20,826 nucleotides of DNA from Claveliimonas sp963592205 (GCA_963592205.1 CAVAVU010000090.1:1-20826), one strand, 5' to 3'. Positions 7,510-16,265 are shown, counted from the stretch's first letter. Program-made: numbers and translations. Notes: generated from the letters alone by a model not told the origin.

Positions 7510-8817
7510 ATGGCGAGAAGATCACGCAGAAGAAGACGTCATGGCTTTGCTTCCTGGTCGATTGGGAAGAAGCTCGGTGTAATTCTTGGGGGTACATTTG
7601 CAGCAGTTGCAGCAACAGGTGTTGTACTTGTAGCCAGTAAGATGACGAAGATAGAGACGACAGAACTTGATACGGATAAGTTAAATATAGCACAGACCAG
7701 TGAAGAGCAGGAGACTGGATATCTGAATGTAGCGTTGTTCGGTCTGGATTCCAGAGAAGGAGATCTGGGTAAGGGCAATCGAAGCGATACGATGATGATT
7801 GCAAGCCTGAATAAAGCGACCGGTGAGGTGAAATTAGTTTCTGTATATCGAGATACATTATTAGAATTGGATGATGGCAGTTATAATAAGGCGAATGCAG
7901 CCTATGCATTTGGTGGACCGGAAGGTGCTATTTCCATGATTAACCGGAATATGGATATGGATATATCCAAGTATGTCACTGTAAATTTTAATGCATTGGT
8001 AGATGTAATTGATGCGTTAGGTGGATTTGACATGACACTTACACATGATGAAGTAGTTCATATGAATAACTATTGCGTGGAGACATCGAAAGTAACCGGA
8101 AAAGATTATGAGAAAATCGAACCAGAAGAAGAGGGAACGTATCATTTAAACGGAGTACAAGTGGTATCATATGCACGCATTCGATATACAGGTGGAGGAG
8201 ATTTTGAACGTACATCAAGACAGAGAAGAGTATTGGCACTGATTGCAGAAAAAGCACAGAGTGCAAGCTTCAGTACACTAAATAAGATTATTGATAAAGT
8301 ATTTCCACAGGTATCTACGAATTTTACGATTTCAGAGATGATCGCATATGCCAAAGATATTGCGAAGTATAAGCTGGGAGACAGTATGGGATTCCCGGAT
8401 AACAACTCGTTCGATATGTTGGACGTTGTGGGAAGTGTGGTTATTCCGGAGACGTTGACTTCGAATGTAGAGGATGTACATAAGTTTCTGTTCGGAGATG
8501 ATGGTTATACTATTTCTTCCAATATTACAGAGATAGAAGCGGGGATTCGCGGGAAATGTACACATAAGGCGACCAGTGATTCTGTGATCGAGAGTGATGA
8601 TAGTTACGGAGACAGTTCCGGTACTTCAAATAGTTACAGTAATTCGAATAGTAACTATAACAATAGCTATAATAATAGCTATAACAACAGTTACAATAAT
8701 TCTGGCAGTTCCGGAGATTCGAGTGGATCAGGAAACGGTGATTCCGGCGGGGGAAGTGATTACGGAGATTATGGTGGAGGATCTGACGGAGATTATTCCG
8801 GAGAAGACTATGATTAA
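7510..8817 (+). CDS. LytR-CpsA-Psr (LCP) family cell-wall glycopolymer ligase, paralogue 2, with repetitive tail
   Basis: This 435-residue protein has an Arg-rich cytoplasmic start (MARRSRRRRR), one membrane helix (about 20-42), an extracellular LCP domain (about 70-265) and an unusual C-terminal tail. LCP motifs mirror those of the gene at 4309: NVALFGLD, RSDTMMIASL, SVYRDTLL, YARIRYT and FERTSRQR. From about residue 360 the protein becomes almost only Ser, Asn, Tyr, Gly and Asp, with four-residue NNSY repeats, like a flexible wall-spanning or secreted linker. ATG at 7510 has AAAGGA nine to fourteen bases upstream. An earlier in-frame codon at 7465 lies within the candidate operator and is not credible. 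The cohesin-like gene follows by 37 bases and is probably co-transcribed. Confidence 0.92.
   Translation: MARRSRRRRRHGFASWSIGKKLGVILGGTFAAVAATGVVLVASKMTKIETTELDTDKLNIAQTSEEQETGYLNVALFGLDSREGDLGKGNRSDTMMIASLNKATGEVKLVSVYRDTLLELDDGSYNKANAAYAFGGPEGAISMINRNMDMDISKYVTVNFNALVDVIDALGGFDMTLTHDEVVHMNNYCVETSKVTGKDYEKIEPEEEGTYHLNGVQVVSYARIRYTGGGDFERTSRQRRVLALIAEKAQSASFSTLNKIIDKVFPQVSTNFTISEMIAYAKDIAKYKLGDSMGFPDNNSFDMLDVVGSVVIPETLTSNVEDVHKFLFGDDGYTISSNITEIEAGIRGKCTHKATSDSVIESDDSYGDSSGTSNSYSNSNSNYNNSYNNSYNNSYNNSGSSGDSSGSGNGDSGGGSDYGDYGGGSDGDYSGEDYD
8659..8706 (+). repeat. In-frame 12-bp tandem repeats encoding NNSY units
   Basis: Four consecutive 12-bp units begin at 8659, 8671, 8683 and 8695: AACAATAGCTAT, AATAATAGCTAT, AACAACAGTTAC, then a diverged unit. 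They encode NNSY three times and NNSG, inside the tail of the second LCP protein. Unit length is a multiple of three, so copy-number change would keep the frame. Confidence 0.75.
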
Positions 8818-8854
8818 TATGTGGTGTAAGATACGGGAAAGGATAAAGTAAGTT

Positions 8855-10417
8855 ATGAAGAAACTGAAAAAATTAGCTGCACTGATGCTCTGTACAGCTA
8901 TGACATTTATGATGTGTGGTATTGTATCATCTGCAGCAAGTGGACAGCTGAGATTTTCTGATCCGTCTACAACGGTAGGCGCAACAGTTGAGATTACTGC
9001 TAAGCTGAGTGCGGATGAAAGCCTGAGCAAAGCCAGTGCGACCTTGACATATGATACAACAGCTCTGAAATTTATCAGTGGAGATAATGCGACCGCGTCT
9101 AATGGACAGATTGAGTTACAGGGATCTGGAAGTGGGAATACCGAGATGAGCTGGACATTGAAGTTCCAGGCATTGTCTGAGGGAACTACGACAGTAAATA
9201 TTTCTAAGGTTACAGCGAGTGCGTCCTCAGGAGATGACGTAACAGTTGTAGAGGGAAGTTCTACCGTTACGATCGGAGAAGGAGATCCATCCCTGATTAC
9301 AGATGATGAAGAGACAACGGAGTCGTCTGGTAATGGCGGTGATATCGAGATTGACGGACAGACATATTCTGTAGTTACAGATATTCCGGAGGTATTGATT
9401 CCAGACGGATTTGTAACAGCTGATATGCCTTATAATGGTAATACGTATGCGGCTACTAAGCAGGAAAGTGGTAATATTTATGCCATTTATCTGAAGGATG
9501 CGAATGAAGAGGAAGATTTCTGGCTGTATGATCCGGATAAGGATTCATTTTCTCCATTTGAACAGGTAAGTATTTCCAGTGATCGTTACATTGTTCTGTT
9601 ATCAGAGGATAAATCAAAGGATCTGCCGGATACATTGCAGAAGACTACGATGACTGTTGAGGGAAAAGAGTTCCCGGCATGGCAGAATACAGATGCAAGT
9701 TCTTATTATGTGGTTTATGCAGTGAACAGTGATGGAGAAGCAGGTTTTTATCAGTATGATACAGTAGATGAGACCTATCAGAGATATACCCCGGAGACAA
9801 AAGATAAGGATGAAGATACAACCAAGCTTGGAGGGCTTCTGAATAAACTGCGCACGAATCTGGATAAGGTGATTCTGGTAGTATGGGGAATCTTCCTTGT
9901 GATGTTGATTATCCTGATCATTCTTGCAATTAAGCTGCGTCATCGTAATCTGGAACTGGATGATCTGTACGAAGAGTATGATATTGATGATGAGCCGGAA
10001 CCGGTAAAAGAGAGCAAGAAAGAGAAAAAGGCTAAAAAAAAAGCAGAAAAAGAAGCGAAGAAGTCAAAGAAATCTAAGAAGAAATCAGAAGACGATTTCT
10101 ATGATTTTGATGATGAAGACGATGAATATGATGATCTGGATGACGAATACGATGATGAGATGTATGAAGACGAGGATGATTATGACGAATACGATGAGTA
10201 TGATGAAGAACCATTCAAAGAATACAATCCGTCCGACTATGAGGATGACAGAGACATCGATGATCTGGATGAGATTCTGAATGCACGGGTGCGTGTTAAA
10301 AAGACTGCTCCGCGCAGAGCTGCTCAGACTTCGTCCAGACCGAGACAGAATCAGAGAAGAGTGGGACATTCAGAAGCGGATGATACATTCAAGATGGATC
10401 TGATTGATCTGGATTAA
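8855..10417 (+). CDS. Secreted, membrane-anchored cohesin-like protein with polyacidic cytoplasmic tail
   Basis: The 520-residue protein starts with a signal peptide (about 1-28, MKKLKKLAALMLCTAMTF, likely cleaved after the SSAA region). Residues about 30-145 look like a cohesin-type beta domain (LRFSDPSTTVGATVEITAKL, LTYDTTALKFISG, WTLKFQAL). A second, unrecognised extracellular region follows (about 165-315), containing two Tyr/Trp-rich stretches. A membrane helix lies near 337-361 (VILVVWGIFLVMLIILIILA). Inside the cell there is a Lys-rich block (about 386-410), then a dense Asp/Glu/Tyr block (about 412-455), and a basic C-terminus. Cohesins bind dockerins in cellulosomes, but many non-cellulosomal bacteria carry similar domains. 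The ligand here is unknown. The gene closes the operon before a strong terminator. Confidence 0.75.
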   Translation: MKKLKKLAALMLCTAMTFMMCGIVSSAASGQLRFSDPSTTVGATVEITAKLSADESLSKASATLTYDTTALKFISGDNATASNGQIELQGSGSGNTEMSWTLKFQALSEGTTTVNISKVTASASSGDDVTVVEGSSTVTIGEGDPSLITDDEETTESSGNGGDIEIDGQTYSVVTDIPEVLIPDGFVTADMPYNGNTYAATKQESGNIYAIYLKDANEEEDFWLYDPDKDSFSPFEQVSISSDRYIVLLSEDKSKDLPDTLQKTTMTVEGKEFPAWQNTDASSYYVVYAVNSDGEAGFYQYDTVDETYQRYTPETKDKDEDTTKLGGLLNKLRTNLDKVILVVWGIFLVMLIILIILAIKLRHRNLELDDLYEEYDIDDEPEPVKESKKEKKAKKKAEKEAKKSKKSKKKSEDDFYDFDDEDDEYDDLDDEYDDEMYEDEDDYDEYDEYDEEPFKEYNPSDYEDDRDIDDLDEILNARVRVKKTAPRRAAQTSSRPRQNQRRVGHSEADDTFKMDLIDLD

Positions 10418-10423
10418 AACATC

Positions 10424-10460
10424 AAAGGAGGATGCGGAACATTGTATCCTCCTTTTGTGT
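10424..10460 (+). terminator. Rho-independent terminator after the cohesin-like gene
   Basis: Perfect 10-bp arms AAAGGAGGAT (10424-10433) and ATCCTCCTTT (10446-10455) are followed by TTGTGT. It starts six bases after the stop codon and separates the glycan operon from glmS. Confidence 0.85.
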
Positions 10461-10461
10461 A

Positions 10462-10467
10462 TATAAT
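10462..10467 (+). promoter_or_regulatory. Candidate -10 box for glmS-glf
   Basis: A perfect TATAAT lies 43 bases before the glmS start and just after the terminator. The -35 position falls in the terminator hairpin and is a poor match, so the promoter may be weak or activator-dependent. Confidence 0.4.
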
Positions 10468-10509
10468 GAACCAACAGGGAGTATAAGACTTGAAAGGAGA
10501 ATATTCATT

Positions 10510-12336
10510 ATGTGTGGAATTGTAGGTTATGTAGGTGAGAGTCAGGCAGCACCGATTTTGTTGGAGGGACTGGAAAAGCTGGAGTACAGAGGATATGACT
10601 CAGCCGGTATTGCGGTTTATGACGGTGAAAAGATCAACATGAAGAAGGCAATGGGACGTCTGAAAGTGTTGAATGAACTGACTCACGGCGGTGAGTTGCT
10701 TCCAGGTAAGCTTGGAATCGGTCATACTCGCTGGGCAACCCATGGAGCACCGTCTGATATCAATGCGCATCCGCATTTTAATAAAGATCAGAGTATCGTA
10801 GTGGTACACAATGGTATTATTGAGAACTATCTGAAATTAAAACATCGTCTGGAAAGTAAAGGATATGAATTCGTATCAGAGACAGATACAGAGGTTATTG
10901 CGCATCTGTTGGATTACTATTACAAGGGGGATCCGCTGGAAGCAATTACAAAAGTCATGCACCGCATGGAAGGATCGTATGCGCTTGGAATTATTTTCGC
11001 AGATCATCCGGAAGAAATGTATGCGGTTCGTAAGGACAGTCCGCTGATTGTAGGACATACCAAAGATGGAAGCATCATTGCATCAGATGTACCGGCTGTT
11101 TTGAAGTACACCAGAGATGTGGTATTTATTCAGAATGAAGAGATTGTAAAGCTGACAGAAGATAATCTGGAGTTCTACAATATTGATGAAGAGGTAATTG
11201 AAAAAGAGACAACTCACATTGACTGGGATGTGAATGCAGCAGAGAAGAGCGGATATGAACACTTCATGCTGAAGGAAATGTATGAGCAGCCAAAAGCTAT
11301 CCTGGATACATTCTCACCTAGAATCAAGGGCAATGAAGTTGTTATTGATGAGCTTGGTATGAGTGATGAGGAGATTCGTGCGATTAAGAAGATCATGATC
11401 GTTGCCTGCGGTTCTGCTTACCATGCAGGTATGACCGGTAAATACATTTTTGAAGGTCTGACCAGAATTCCGGTAGAAGTGGATACTGCTTCTGAATTCC
11501 GTTACCGCGATCCGATCATCGAAGATGGCACATTGCTGATCGTAATCAGTCAGTCCGGTGAGACAGCAGACTCGTTGGCAGCAATCCGCGAGGCGCATTC
11601 CAAGGGCGGCAAGGTACTTGGTATTGTCAATGTAGTGGGTAGCTCTATTGCGAGAGAGGCTGATAATGTTATGTACACATGGGCCGGTCCTGAGATTGCA
11701 GTTGCAACGACTAAGGCATATACCTGCCAGCTGATCGCGGAGTATCTGTTGGCTATGAAGTTTGCTCATGTAAGAGAAAAGATCAGTGATGCAGAACTTG
11801 CGGAAATGATCGAGGATATGAAAGAACTGCCGGCACAGGTAGAGATGCTGCTGAATAATAAGAAGAATATTCAGAAGTTTGCAAATCGTTATCTGGCAGC
11901 AAAAGATATTTTCTATATCGGACGTGGGATTGATTATGCGATTGCAATGGAAGGTTCTCTGAAAATGAAAGAAATCTCTTATGTGCATTCAGATGCATAT
12001 GCGGCAGGAGAACTGAAGCATGGTACGATTTCTCTGGTTGAGGAAGGCACACTGGTAACAGCAATTCTGACACAGGAGAATCTGTACAAGAAAATGATCA
12101 GTAACATGGAAGAGGTTAAGACCCGTGGAGCGTTCGTTATGGCAGTAACGAATGTGGATAACACAGAGGTTGAGAAAAATGCGGATTATGTAATGTACAT
12201 TCCGAAGACAAATAAGTACTTTACAAATACACTTGCTATCATTCCGCTTCAGCTCTTCGGTTATTATGTAGCAGTCGGTAAAGGATGTGACGTGGATAAG
12301 CCGAGAAATCTGGCGAAGTCCGTTACAGTAGAGTAG
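10510..12336 (+). CDS. glmS: Glutamine--fructose-6-phosphate aminotransferase (isomerizing)
   Basis: The 608-residue enzyme makes glucosamine-6-phosphate from fructose-6-phosphate and glutamine, the first step to UDP-GlcNAc for peptidoglycan and surface glycans. The N-terminal glutaminase domain (about 1-235) begins MCGIVGYVG, so Cys2 becomes the N-terminal nucleophile. GHTRWATHG is also visible. Two SIS sugar-isomerase domains follow (about 285-425 and 455-595), with SQSGETADSL and the conserved GRG and ELKHG segments. The C-terminus LAKSVTVE is the family ending. ATG at 10510 has GAAAGGAG upstream, and an earlier in-frame codon at 10432 lies in the terminator. Length is normal. glf starts eight bases after the stop, so the two precursor genes are coupled. 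No glmS ribozyme fits in the short leader. Confidence 0.98.
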   Translation: MCGIVGYVGESQAAPILLEGLEKLEYRGYDSAGIAVYDGEKINMKKAMGRLKVLNELTHGGELLPGKLGIGHTRWATHGAPSDINAHPHFNKDQSIVVVHNGIIENYLKLKHRLESKGYEFVSETDTEVIAHLLDYYYKGDPLEAITKVMHRMEGSYALGIIFADHPEEMYAVRKDSPLIVGHTKDGSIIASDVPAVLKYTRDVVFIQNEEIVKLTEDNLEFYNIDEEVIEKETTHIDWDVNAAEKSGYEHFMLKEMYEQPKAILDTFSPRIKGNEVVIDELGMSDEEIRAIKKIMIVACGSAYHAGMTGKYIFEGLTRIPVEVDTASEFRYRDPIIEDGTLLIVISQSGETADSLAAIREAHSKGGKVLGIVNVVGSSIAREADNVMYTWAGPEIAVATTKAYTCQLIAEYLLAMKFAHVREKISDAELAEMIEDMKELPAQVEMLLNNKKNIQKFANRYLAAKDIFYIGRGIDYAIAMEGSLKMKEISYVHSDAYAAGELKHGTISLVEEGTLVTAILTQENLYKKMISNMEEVKTRGAFVMAVTNVDNTEVEKNADYVMYIPKTNKYFTNTLAIIPLQLFGYYVAVGKGCDVDKPRNLAKSVTVE

Positions 12337-12344
12337 GAGTTAAT

Positions 12345-13442
12345 ATGCATTATGATTATCTGATCGTGGGCGCAGGACTGTTCGGTGCTGTATTTGCCCA
12401 CGAGGCAACCGAGCGTGGTAAAAAATGTCTGGTTATTGACAGACGTGACCACATCGGTGGAAATATATATACCGAGGAAGTGGAAGGGATTCAGGTGCAC
12501 CGCTATGGCGCACACATTTTCCACACTTCCAATAAGCAGATCTGGGAGTATGTGAATCAGTTTGCTGAATTTAATAATTATATCAATTCGCCGGTAGCGG
12601 TATATAAGGATGAACTTTACAATCTTCCGTTCAATATGAACACGTTCAGTAAAATGTGGAATATCCGTACGCCGCAGCAGGCGAAGGATATCATTGCTGC
12701 ACAGATTGCGGATCTGAATATTACGGATCCGTCTAATCTGGAAGAACAGGCGCTTTCGCTGGTGGGAAAAGATGTCTACGAGAAGCTGGTGAAGGGCTAT
12801 ACGGAGAAGCAGTGGGGGAGAGATTGTAAGGAACTGCCGGCATTTATCATCCGCAGACTGCCGCTTCGTTTTACGTATGACAATAATTATTTCAATGACC
12901 GTTATCAGGGAATCCCGATTGGCGGATATACTGCAATTGTTGAGAAGTTGCTTTCGGGCTCCGATGTGCGTACAGGTGTAGATTTTCTGAAAAACCGGGA
13001 TGAATACGAAGCACTGGCAGACAAAATTATTTATACAGGTATGATCGACGAGTATTATGATTATAAACTGGGTGCGCTGGAATATCGCAGTGTGCGTTTT
13101 GAGACGGAGACGCTGGACTGTGAGAATTATCAGGGTAATGCAGTTGTAAATTATACGGAGCGTGAAGTACCGTATACCAGAATTATCGAGCATAAGCATT
13201 TTGAATTTGGCAAGCAGGAAAAAACGGTAATTTCCAGAGAATATTCTTCCGAATGGAAAGTAGGAGATGAACCGTATTATCCGGTAAATGATGAGAAAAA
13301 TGGTGCATTGTATGCCCGTTATCAGGAACTGGCAGAGAAGGAAGATAAGGTAATCTTTGGCGGACGCCTGGGCGCATACCGTTATTATGATATGGACAAG
13401 GTAATAGAAGCTGCATTAGGACTGGTTTTCAACATTTTTTGA
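12345..13442 (+). CDS. glf: UDP-galactopyranose mutase
   Basis: The 365-residue flavoenzyme converts UDP-galactopyranose to UDP-galactofuranose in the cytoplasm. It opens with the FAD-binding Rossmann motif YLIVGAGLFGAVFAHE (residues 4-19), then DRRDHIGGN and the HRYGAHIFHTS segment that lines the active site. It ends with GGRLGAYRYYDMDKVI, typical of the family C-terminus, where Arg and Tyr contact the substrate phosphates. The last residues (ALGLVFNIF) are a little atypical but the length is normal. The start lies 8 bases after glmS with AGGAG upstream. Presence of glf beside glycosyltransferases suggests that a surface glycan made here contains galactofuranose, which is an inference. Confidence 0.97.
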   Translation: MHYDYLIVGAGLFGAVFAHEATERGKKCLVIDRRDHIGGNIYTEEVEGIQVHRYGAHIFHTSNKQIWEYVNQFAEFNNYINSPVAVYKDELYNLPFNMNTFSKMWNIRTPQQAKDIIAAQIADLNITDPSNLEEQALSLVGKDVYEKLVKGYTEKQWGRDCKELPAFIIRRLPLRFTYDNNYFNDRYQGIPIGGYTAIVEKLLSGSDVRTGVDFLKNRDEYEALADKIIYTGMIDEYYDYKLGALEYRSVRFETETLDCENYQGNAVVNYTEREVPYTRIIEHKHFEFGKQEKTVISREYSSEWKVGDEPYYPVNDEKNGALYARYQELAEKEDKVIFGGRLGAYRYYDMDKVIEAALGLVFNIF

Positions 13443-13470
13443 TGAATTGGTCACATTTTCAACACATTTT
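13426..13470 (+). repeat. Direct repeats upstream of the HtrA-like gene
   Basis: TTTTCAACA followed by a T-run occurs at 13426-13440 and again, as TTTTCAACACATTTT, at 13456-13470. The copies are 30 bases apart, about three helical turns, so both would face the same side of the DNA. The first overlaps the end of glf. They may bind a stress regulator of the protease gene. No clear sigma-A promoter was found in the gap. Confidence 0.35.
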
Positions 13471-13550
13471 ACGATTAGACTTACAGATATAGAAAAGGTA
13501 AAGTATCCGTGGTCTGATAGTAGATTACGGTTGAGGAAGGAGACTTAGAT

Positions 13551-14870
13551 ATGGATAACCAGTATAATTATTACGATCCGAATAAAGAGGATAAGAACAA
13601 CATATTTGATGAGCAGCCACAGGGCATGAACGGACAGCCGGGCATGAATGGCAATCCGCATAAGCAACACAGAAAGTGTCCGAAGTGGGCGAAGCTTGCA
13701 GGATCTGCAGTCGCATTTGGTGTGATTGCAAGCTGTACATTTATGGGAGTCAATGCAGTGGCTGCTAAGTATTTTGGTACGAATACCACACAGACAACCA
13801 GCAGCAAGAGCACGAGTTCCAAGAGCTCTGACAGTTCATCGACACTAAAGCTGAGCCAGTCATCCAGTACGGTGACTTCAGATGTGTCAGGCATCGTAGA
13901 TCAGGCAATGCCATCAGTCGTAGCAATCACTAATATGAGCGTTCAGGAAGTACAGAGTTACTTCGGTGGCACTCAGCAGCAGGAGAGCACAAGCTGTGGT
14001 TCCGGTATTATTATCGGTAAGAACGACAGTGAGCTTCTGATCGTTACGAATAATCATGTAGTGGAAGGCGCTGAGACATTGACCGTATCGTTTGTAAATG
14101 ATACTTCTGTAGAAGCAAGCATCAAGGGCACAGACTCCAGCAAGGATCTGGCAGTAGTTGCAGTACCGCTTGATTCTATTGATGATGATACCATGAATGC
14201 GATTTCCATCATCACATTGGGTGATTCTGATCAGCTTCAGGTAGGCGAGCCGGTCATTGCTATCGGTAATGCACTTGGATATGGACAGTCTGTTACAACC
14301 GGTATCGTATCTGCATTGGACAGAAATCTGGACATGGAAGGATTTGATAGTAAGCTGATCCAGACTGATGCAGCTATCAACCCTGGTAACAGTGGTGGTG
14401 CGCTGCTGAATGCAAATGGTGAACTGATCGGTATCAATACAGCAAAGGTTAATGCCAATGCAGTAGAGGGAATGGGTTATGCAATTCCGATTTCTGATGC
14501 GACATCTGTCATTGAGAATCTGATGAATCGCGAGACACGTACGAAAGTAGACGAAAGCGAGCAGGGATATCTTGGTATTGAAGGCTATGATGTAACTGCT
14601 GAGAAGGCTGAGATGTATTCGATTCCGACCGGTGTGTTTGTCAGAGCCGTAGAGGATGGCAGTGCAGCAGACAAAGCAGGTATTACAGCAGAGAGTATTA
14701 TTACCAAATTTGACGGAATTACCATTGACAGTATGTCCACATTACAGTCTCAGATGCAGTATTTCAAAGCAGGGGACAAAGTAGAAGTAGTCATTGAAGT
14801 TCCGAATAAGAGCGGTACAAAATACGAAGAGAAGACGGTAACGGTCACTCTTGGTGAACGTTCCAAATAA
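13551..14870 (+). CDS. HtrA/DegP-type trypsin-like serine protease with PDZ domain
   Basis: The 439-residue protein has a cytoplasmic N-terminus of about 42 residues rich in Asn, Gly and Pro (with GMNGQPGMNG repeats), one membrane helix (about 48-70), a Ser/Thr-rich linker (about 76-110), a trypsin-like domain (about 115-315) and a C-terminal PDZ domain (about 340-435). The catalytic triad can be placed at His169 (TNNHVVEG), Asp199 (SKDLAVV) and Ser281 (NPGNSGGAL). HtrA proteases degrade or refold misfolded exported proteins at the outer membrane face and are induced by envelope stress. AAGGAG lies just before the ATG. It stands between glf and glyA, perhaps on its own promoter, so a direct link to the glycan genes is only suggested. 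Confidence 0.95.
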   Translation: MDNQYNYYDPNKEDKNNIFDEQPQGMNGQPGMNGNPHKQHRKCPKWAKLAGSAVAFGVIASCTFMGVNAVAAKYFGTNTTQTTSSKSTSSKSSDSSSTLKLSQSSSTVTSDVSGIVDQAMPSVVAITNMSVQEVQSYFGGTQQQESTSCGSGIIIGKNDSELLIVTNNHVVEGAETLTVSFVNDTSVEASIKGTDSSKDLAVVAVPLDSIDDDTMNAISIITLGDSDQLQVGEPVIAIGNALGYGQSVTTGIVSALDRNLDMEGFDSKLIQTDAAINPGNSGGALLNANGELIGINTAKVNANAVEGMGYAIPISDATSVIENLMNRETRTKVDESEQGYLGIEGYDVTAEKAEMYSIPTGVFVRAVEDGSAADKAGITAESIITKFDGITIDSMSTLQSQMQYFKAGDKVEVVIEVPNKSGTKYEEKTVTVTLGERSK

Positions 14871-14896
14871 ATAAAACTTAACAAAGGAGAGAAAGC

Positions 14897-16132
14897 ATGT
14901 ATTCATTTGACGAGGTAAGAGAGGTTGACAATGAAATTGCAGAAGCGATTGAGAGCGAGATGAGCAGACAGAATTCACATATTGAGCTGATTGCTTCTGA
15001 AAACTGGGTAAGCAAGGCTGTTATGGCAGCAATGGGAAGCTCGCTGACCAATAAGTATGCCGAAGGTTATCCGGGAAAGCGTTATTATGGTGGATGCCAG
15101 TGTGTTGATGTGGTAGAGAATCTGGCAATCGAACGTGCAAAAGAACTGTTTGGTTGTGATTATGCCAATGTGCAACCACATTCAGGTGCGCAGGCGAACC
15201 TGGCGGTATTCTTCGCAATGCTGGAGCCGGGAGACAAAGTTCTGAGCATGAATCTGGATCAGGGCGGACATCTGAGTCACGGTTCACCGGTGAACATTTC
15301 CGGTAAATATTTTGACATCGTATCTTACGGAGTCAATGATGACGGCTTTATCGATTATGATAATGTGCGTGAGATTGCACTGGCAGAGAAGCCAAAGATG
15401 ATCATTGCAGGCGCAAGTGCTTATGCGAGAACGATTGATTTCAAGAAGTTCCGCGAGATTGCTGATGAAGTAGGCGCATATCTGATGGCAGATATTGCAC
15501 ACATTGCAGGTCTGGTAGCAACAGGACTTCATCCAAGTCCGATTCCGTATGCAGATGTAGTAACAACTACAACTCATAAGACACTGCGTGGACCAAGAGG
15601 TGGTATGATTCTGTGTAACGAAGAAGCTGCTAAGAAATTCAACTTCAACAAAGCAGTATTCCCAGGCATTCAGGGCGGTCCGCTGGAGCATGTGATTGCT
15701 GCAAAAGCTGTTTGCTTCAAAGAGGCACTCCGTCCGGAATTCAAGACCTATCAGGAGCAGATTCTGAAGAATGCAAAGGCACTCAGCAAAGGTCTGATGG
15801 ACAGAGGCGTGAAGATCGTATCCGGCGGTACAGATAATCACCTGATGCTGGTAGATCTGAGAGGTCTGGAGCTTACCGGTAAAGAACTGGAGAAGCGTCT
15901 GGACGAGGCACATATTACATGTAACAAGAATACTGTTCCAAATGATCCACGGTCACCGTTCGTAACCAGTGGTGTACGTCTGGGAACACCGGCTGTAACA
16001 TCCAGAGGAATGGTAGAAGAAGATATGGATAAGATCGCTGAGGCAATCGCACTGGTAGTCAAAGAGCCAGAGAAGATCGGCATGGCGAGATCCATTGTAA
16101 AAGAACTTACAGAGAAATATCCGTTGGTATAA
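14897..16132 (+). CDS. glyA: Serine hydroxymethyltransferase
   Basis: The 411-residue PLP enzyme interconverts serine and glycine while charging tetrahydrofolate with a one-carbon unit. Conserved segments include ELIASENWVSKAVMAA, TNKYAEGYPGKRYYGG, NVQPHSGAQANLAV, the DIAHIAGL loop and TTTTHKTLRGPRGG, where Lys228 forms the internal aldimine with PLP. Length matches the bacterial enzyme (about 410-420). AAAGGAGAG precedes the ATG. It lies 26 bases after the protease gene with no hairpin between, so read-through from there is likely. A strong terminator follows. It is a housekeeping gene with no special tie to its neighbours. Confidence 0.98.
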   Translation: MYSFDEVREVDNEIAEAIESEMSRQNSHIELIASENWVSKAVMAAMGSSLTNKYAEGYPGKRYYGGCQCVDVVENLAIERAKELFGCDYANVQPHSGAQANLAVFFAMLEPGDKVLSMNLDQGGHLSHGSPVNISGKYFDIVSYGVNDDGFIDYDNVREIALAEKPKMIIAGASAYARTIDFKKFREIADEVGAYLMADIAHIAGLVATGLHPSPIPYADVVTTTTHKTLRGPRGGMILCNEEAAKKFNFNKAVFPGIQGGPLEHVIAAKAVCFKEALRPEFKTYQEQILKNAKALSKGLMDRGVKIVSGGTDNHLMLVDLRGLELTGKELEKRLDEAHITCNKNTVPNDPRSPFVTSGVRLGTPAVTSRGMVEEDMDKIAEAIALVVKEPEKIGMARSIVKELTEKYPLV

Positions 16133-16143
16133 TGATGATAATG

Positions 16144-16183
16144 ACACCGGGTCTGGCATATGCCAGACCTGGTGTTGTTTTAT
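16144..16183 (+). terminator. Strong Rho-independent terminator after glyA
   Basis: A long stem with arms ACACC-G-GGTCTGGCA (from 16144) and TGCCAGACC-T-GGTGT (to 16175) has one internal mismatch and almost no loop, and is followed by TGTTTTAT. Confidence 0.88.
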
Positions 16184-16203
16184 ATAGAACAGAGACTTTC
16201 ATT

Positions 16204-16231
16204 CACCTTTTATTCGAATTTTCCATAGTAT
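16204..16231 (+). promoter_or_regulatory. Candidate mother-cell sporulation promoter (sigma-K/sigma-E type) for cotJ
   Basis: CACC (16204-16207) and CATAGTAT (16224-16231) are 16 bases apart. This resembles the sigma-K pattern (AC, about 16 bases, then CATAnnnTA) and the related sigma-E -10. It precedes the cotJA ribosome binding site by 20 bases. In Bacillus subtilis, cotJ is sigma-E dependent, so which mother-cell factor reads it is uncertain. Confidence 0.5.
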
Positions 16232-16265
16232 GATACTGTAAATAATCTGAAAGGAGTAAATGAAA

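Noticed and set aside
8659..8706. CRISPR-like array
   Set aside because: The units are contiguous 12-bp in-frame coding repeats with no spacers. No CRISPR array or cas gene is seen in the window.
8594..8851. Ile/Thr/Val-rich open frame overlapping the LCP tail
   Set aside because: It arises from reading the NNSY and Gly-Asp repeats in another frame.
10418..10509. glmS ribozyme upstream of glmS
   Set aside because: The leader after the terminator is about 50 bases, far too short for the ribozyme, and its conserved core is not seen.
12264..13199. 311-codon open frame on the minus strand opposite glf
   Set aside because: It is antisense to a clear UDP-galactopyranose mutase and ends inside glmS. 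The composition is that of a shadow frame.
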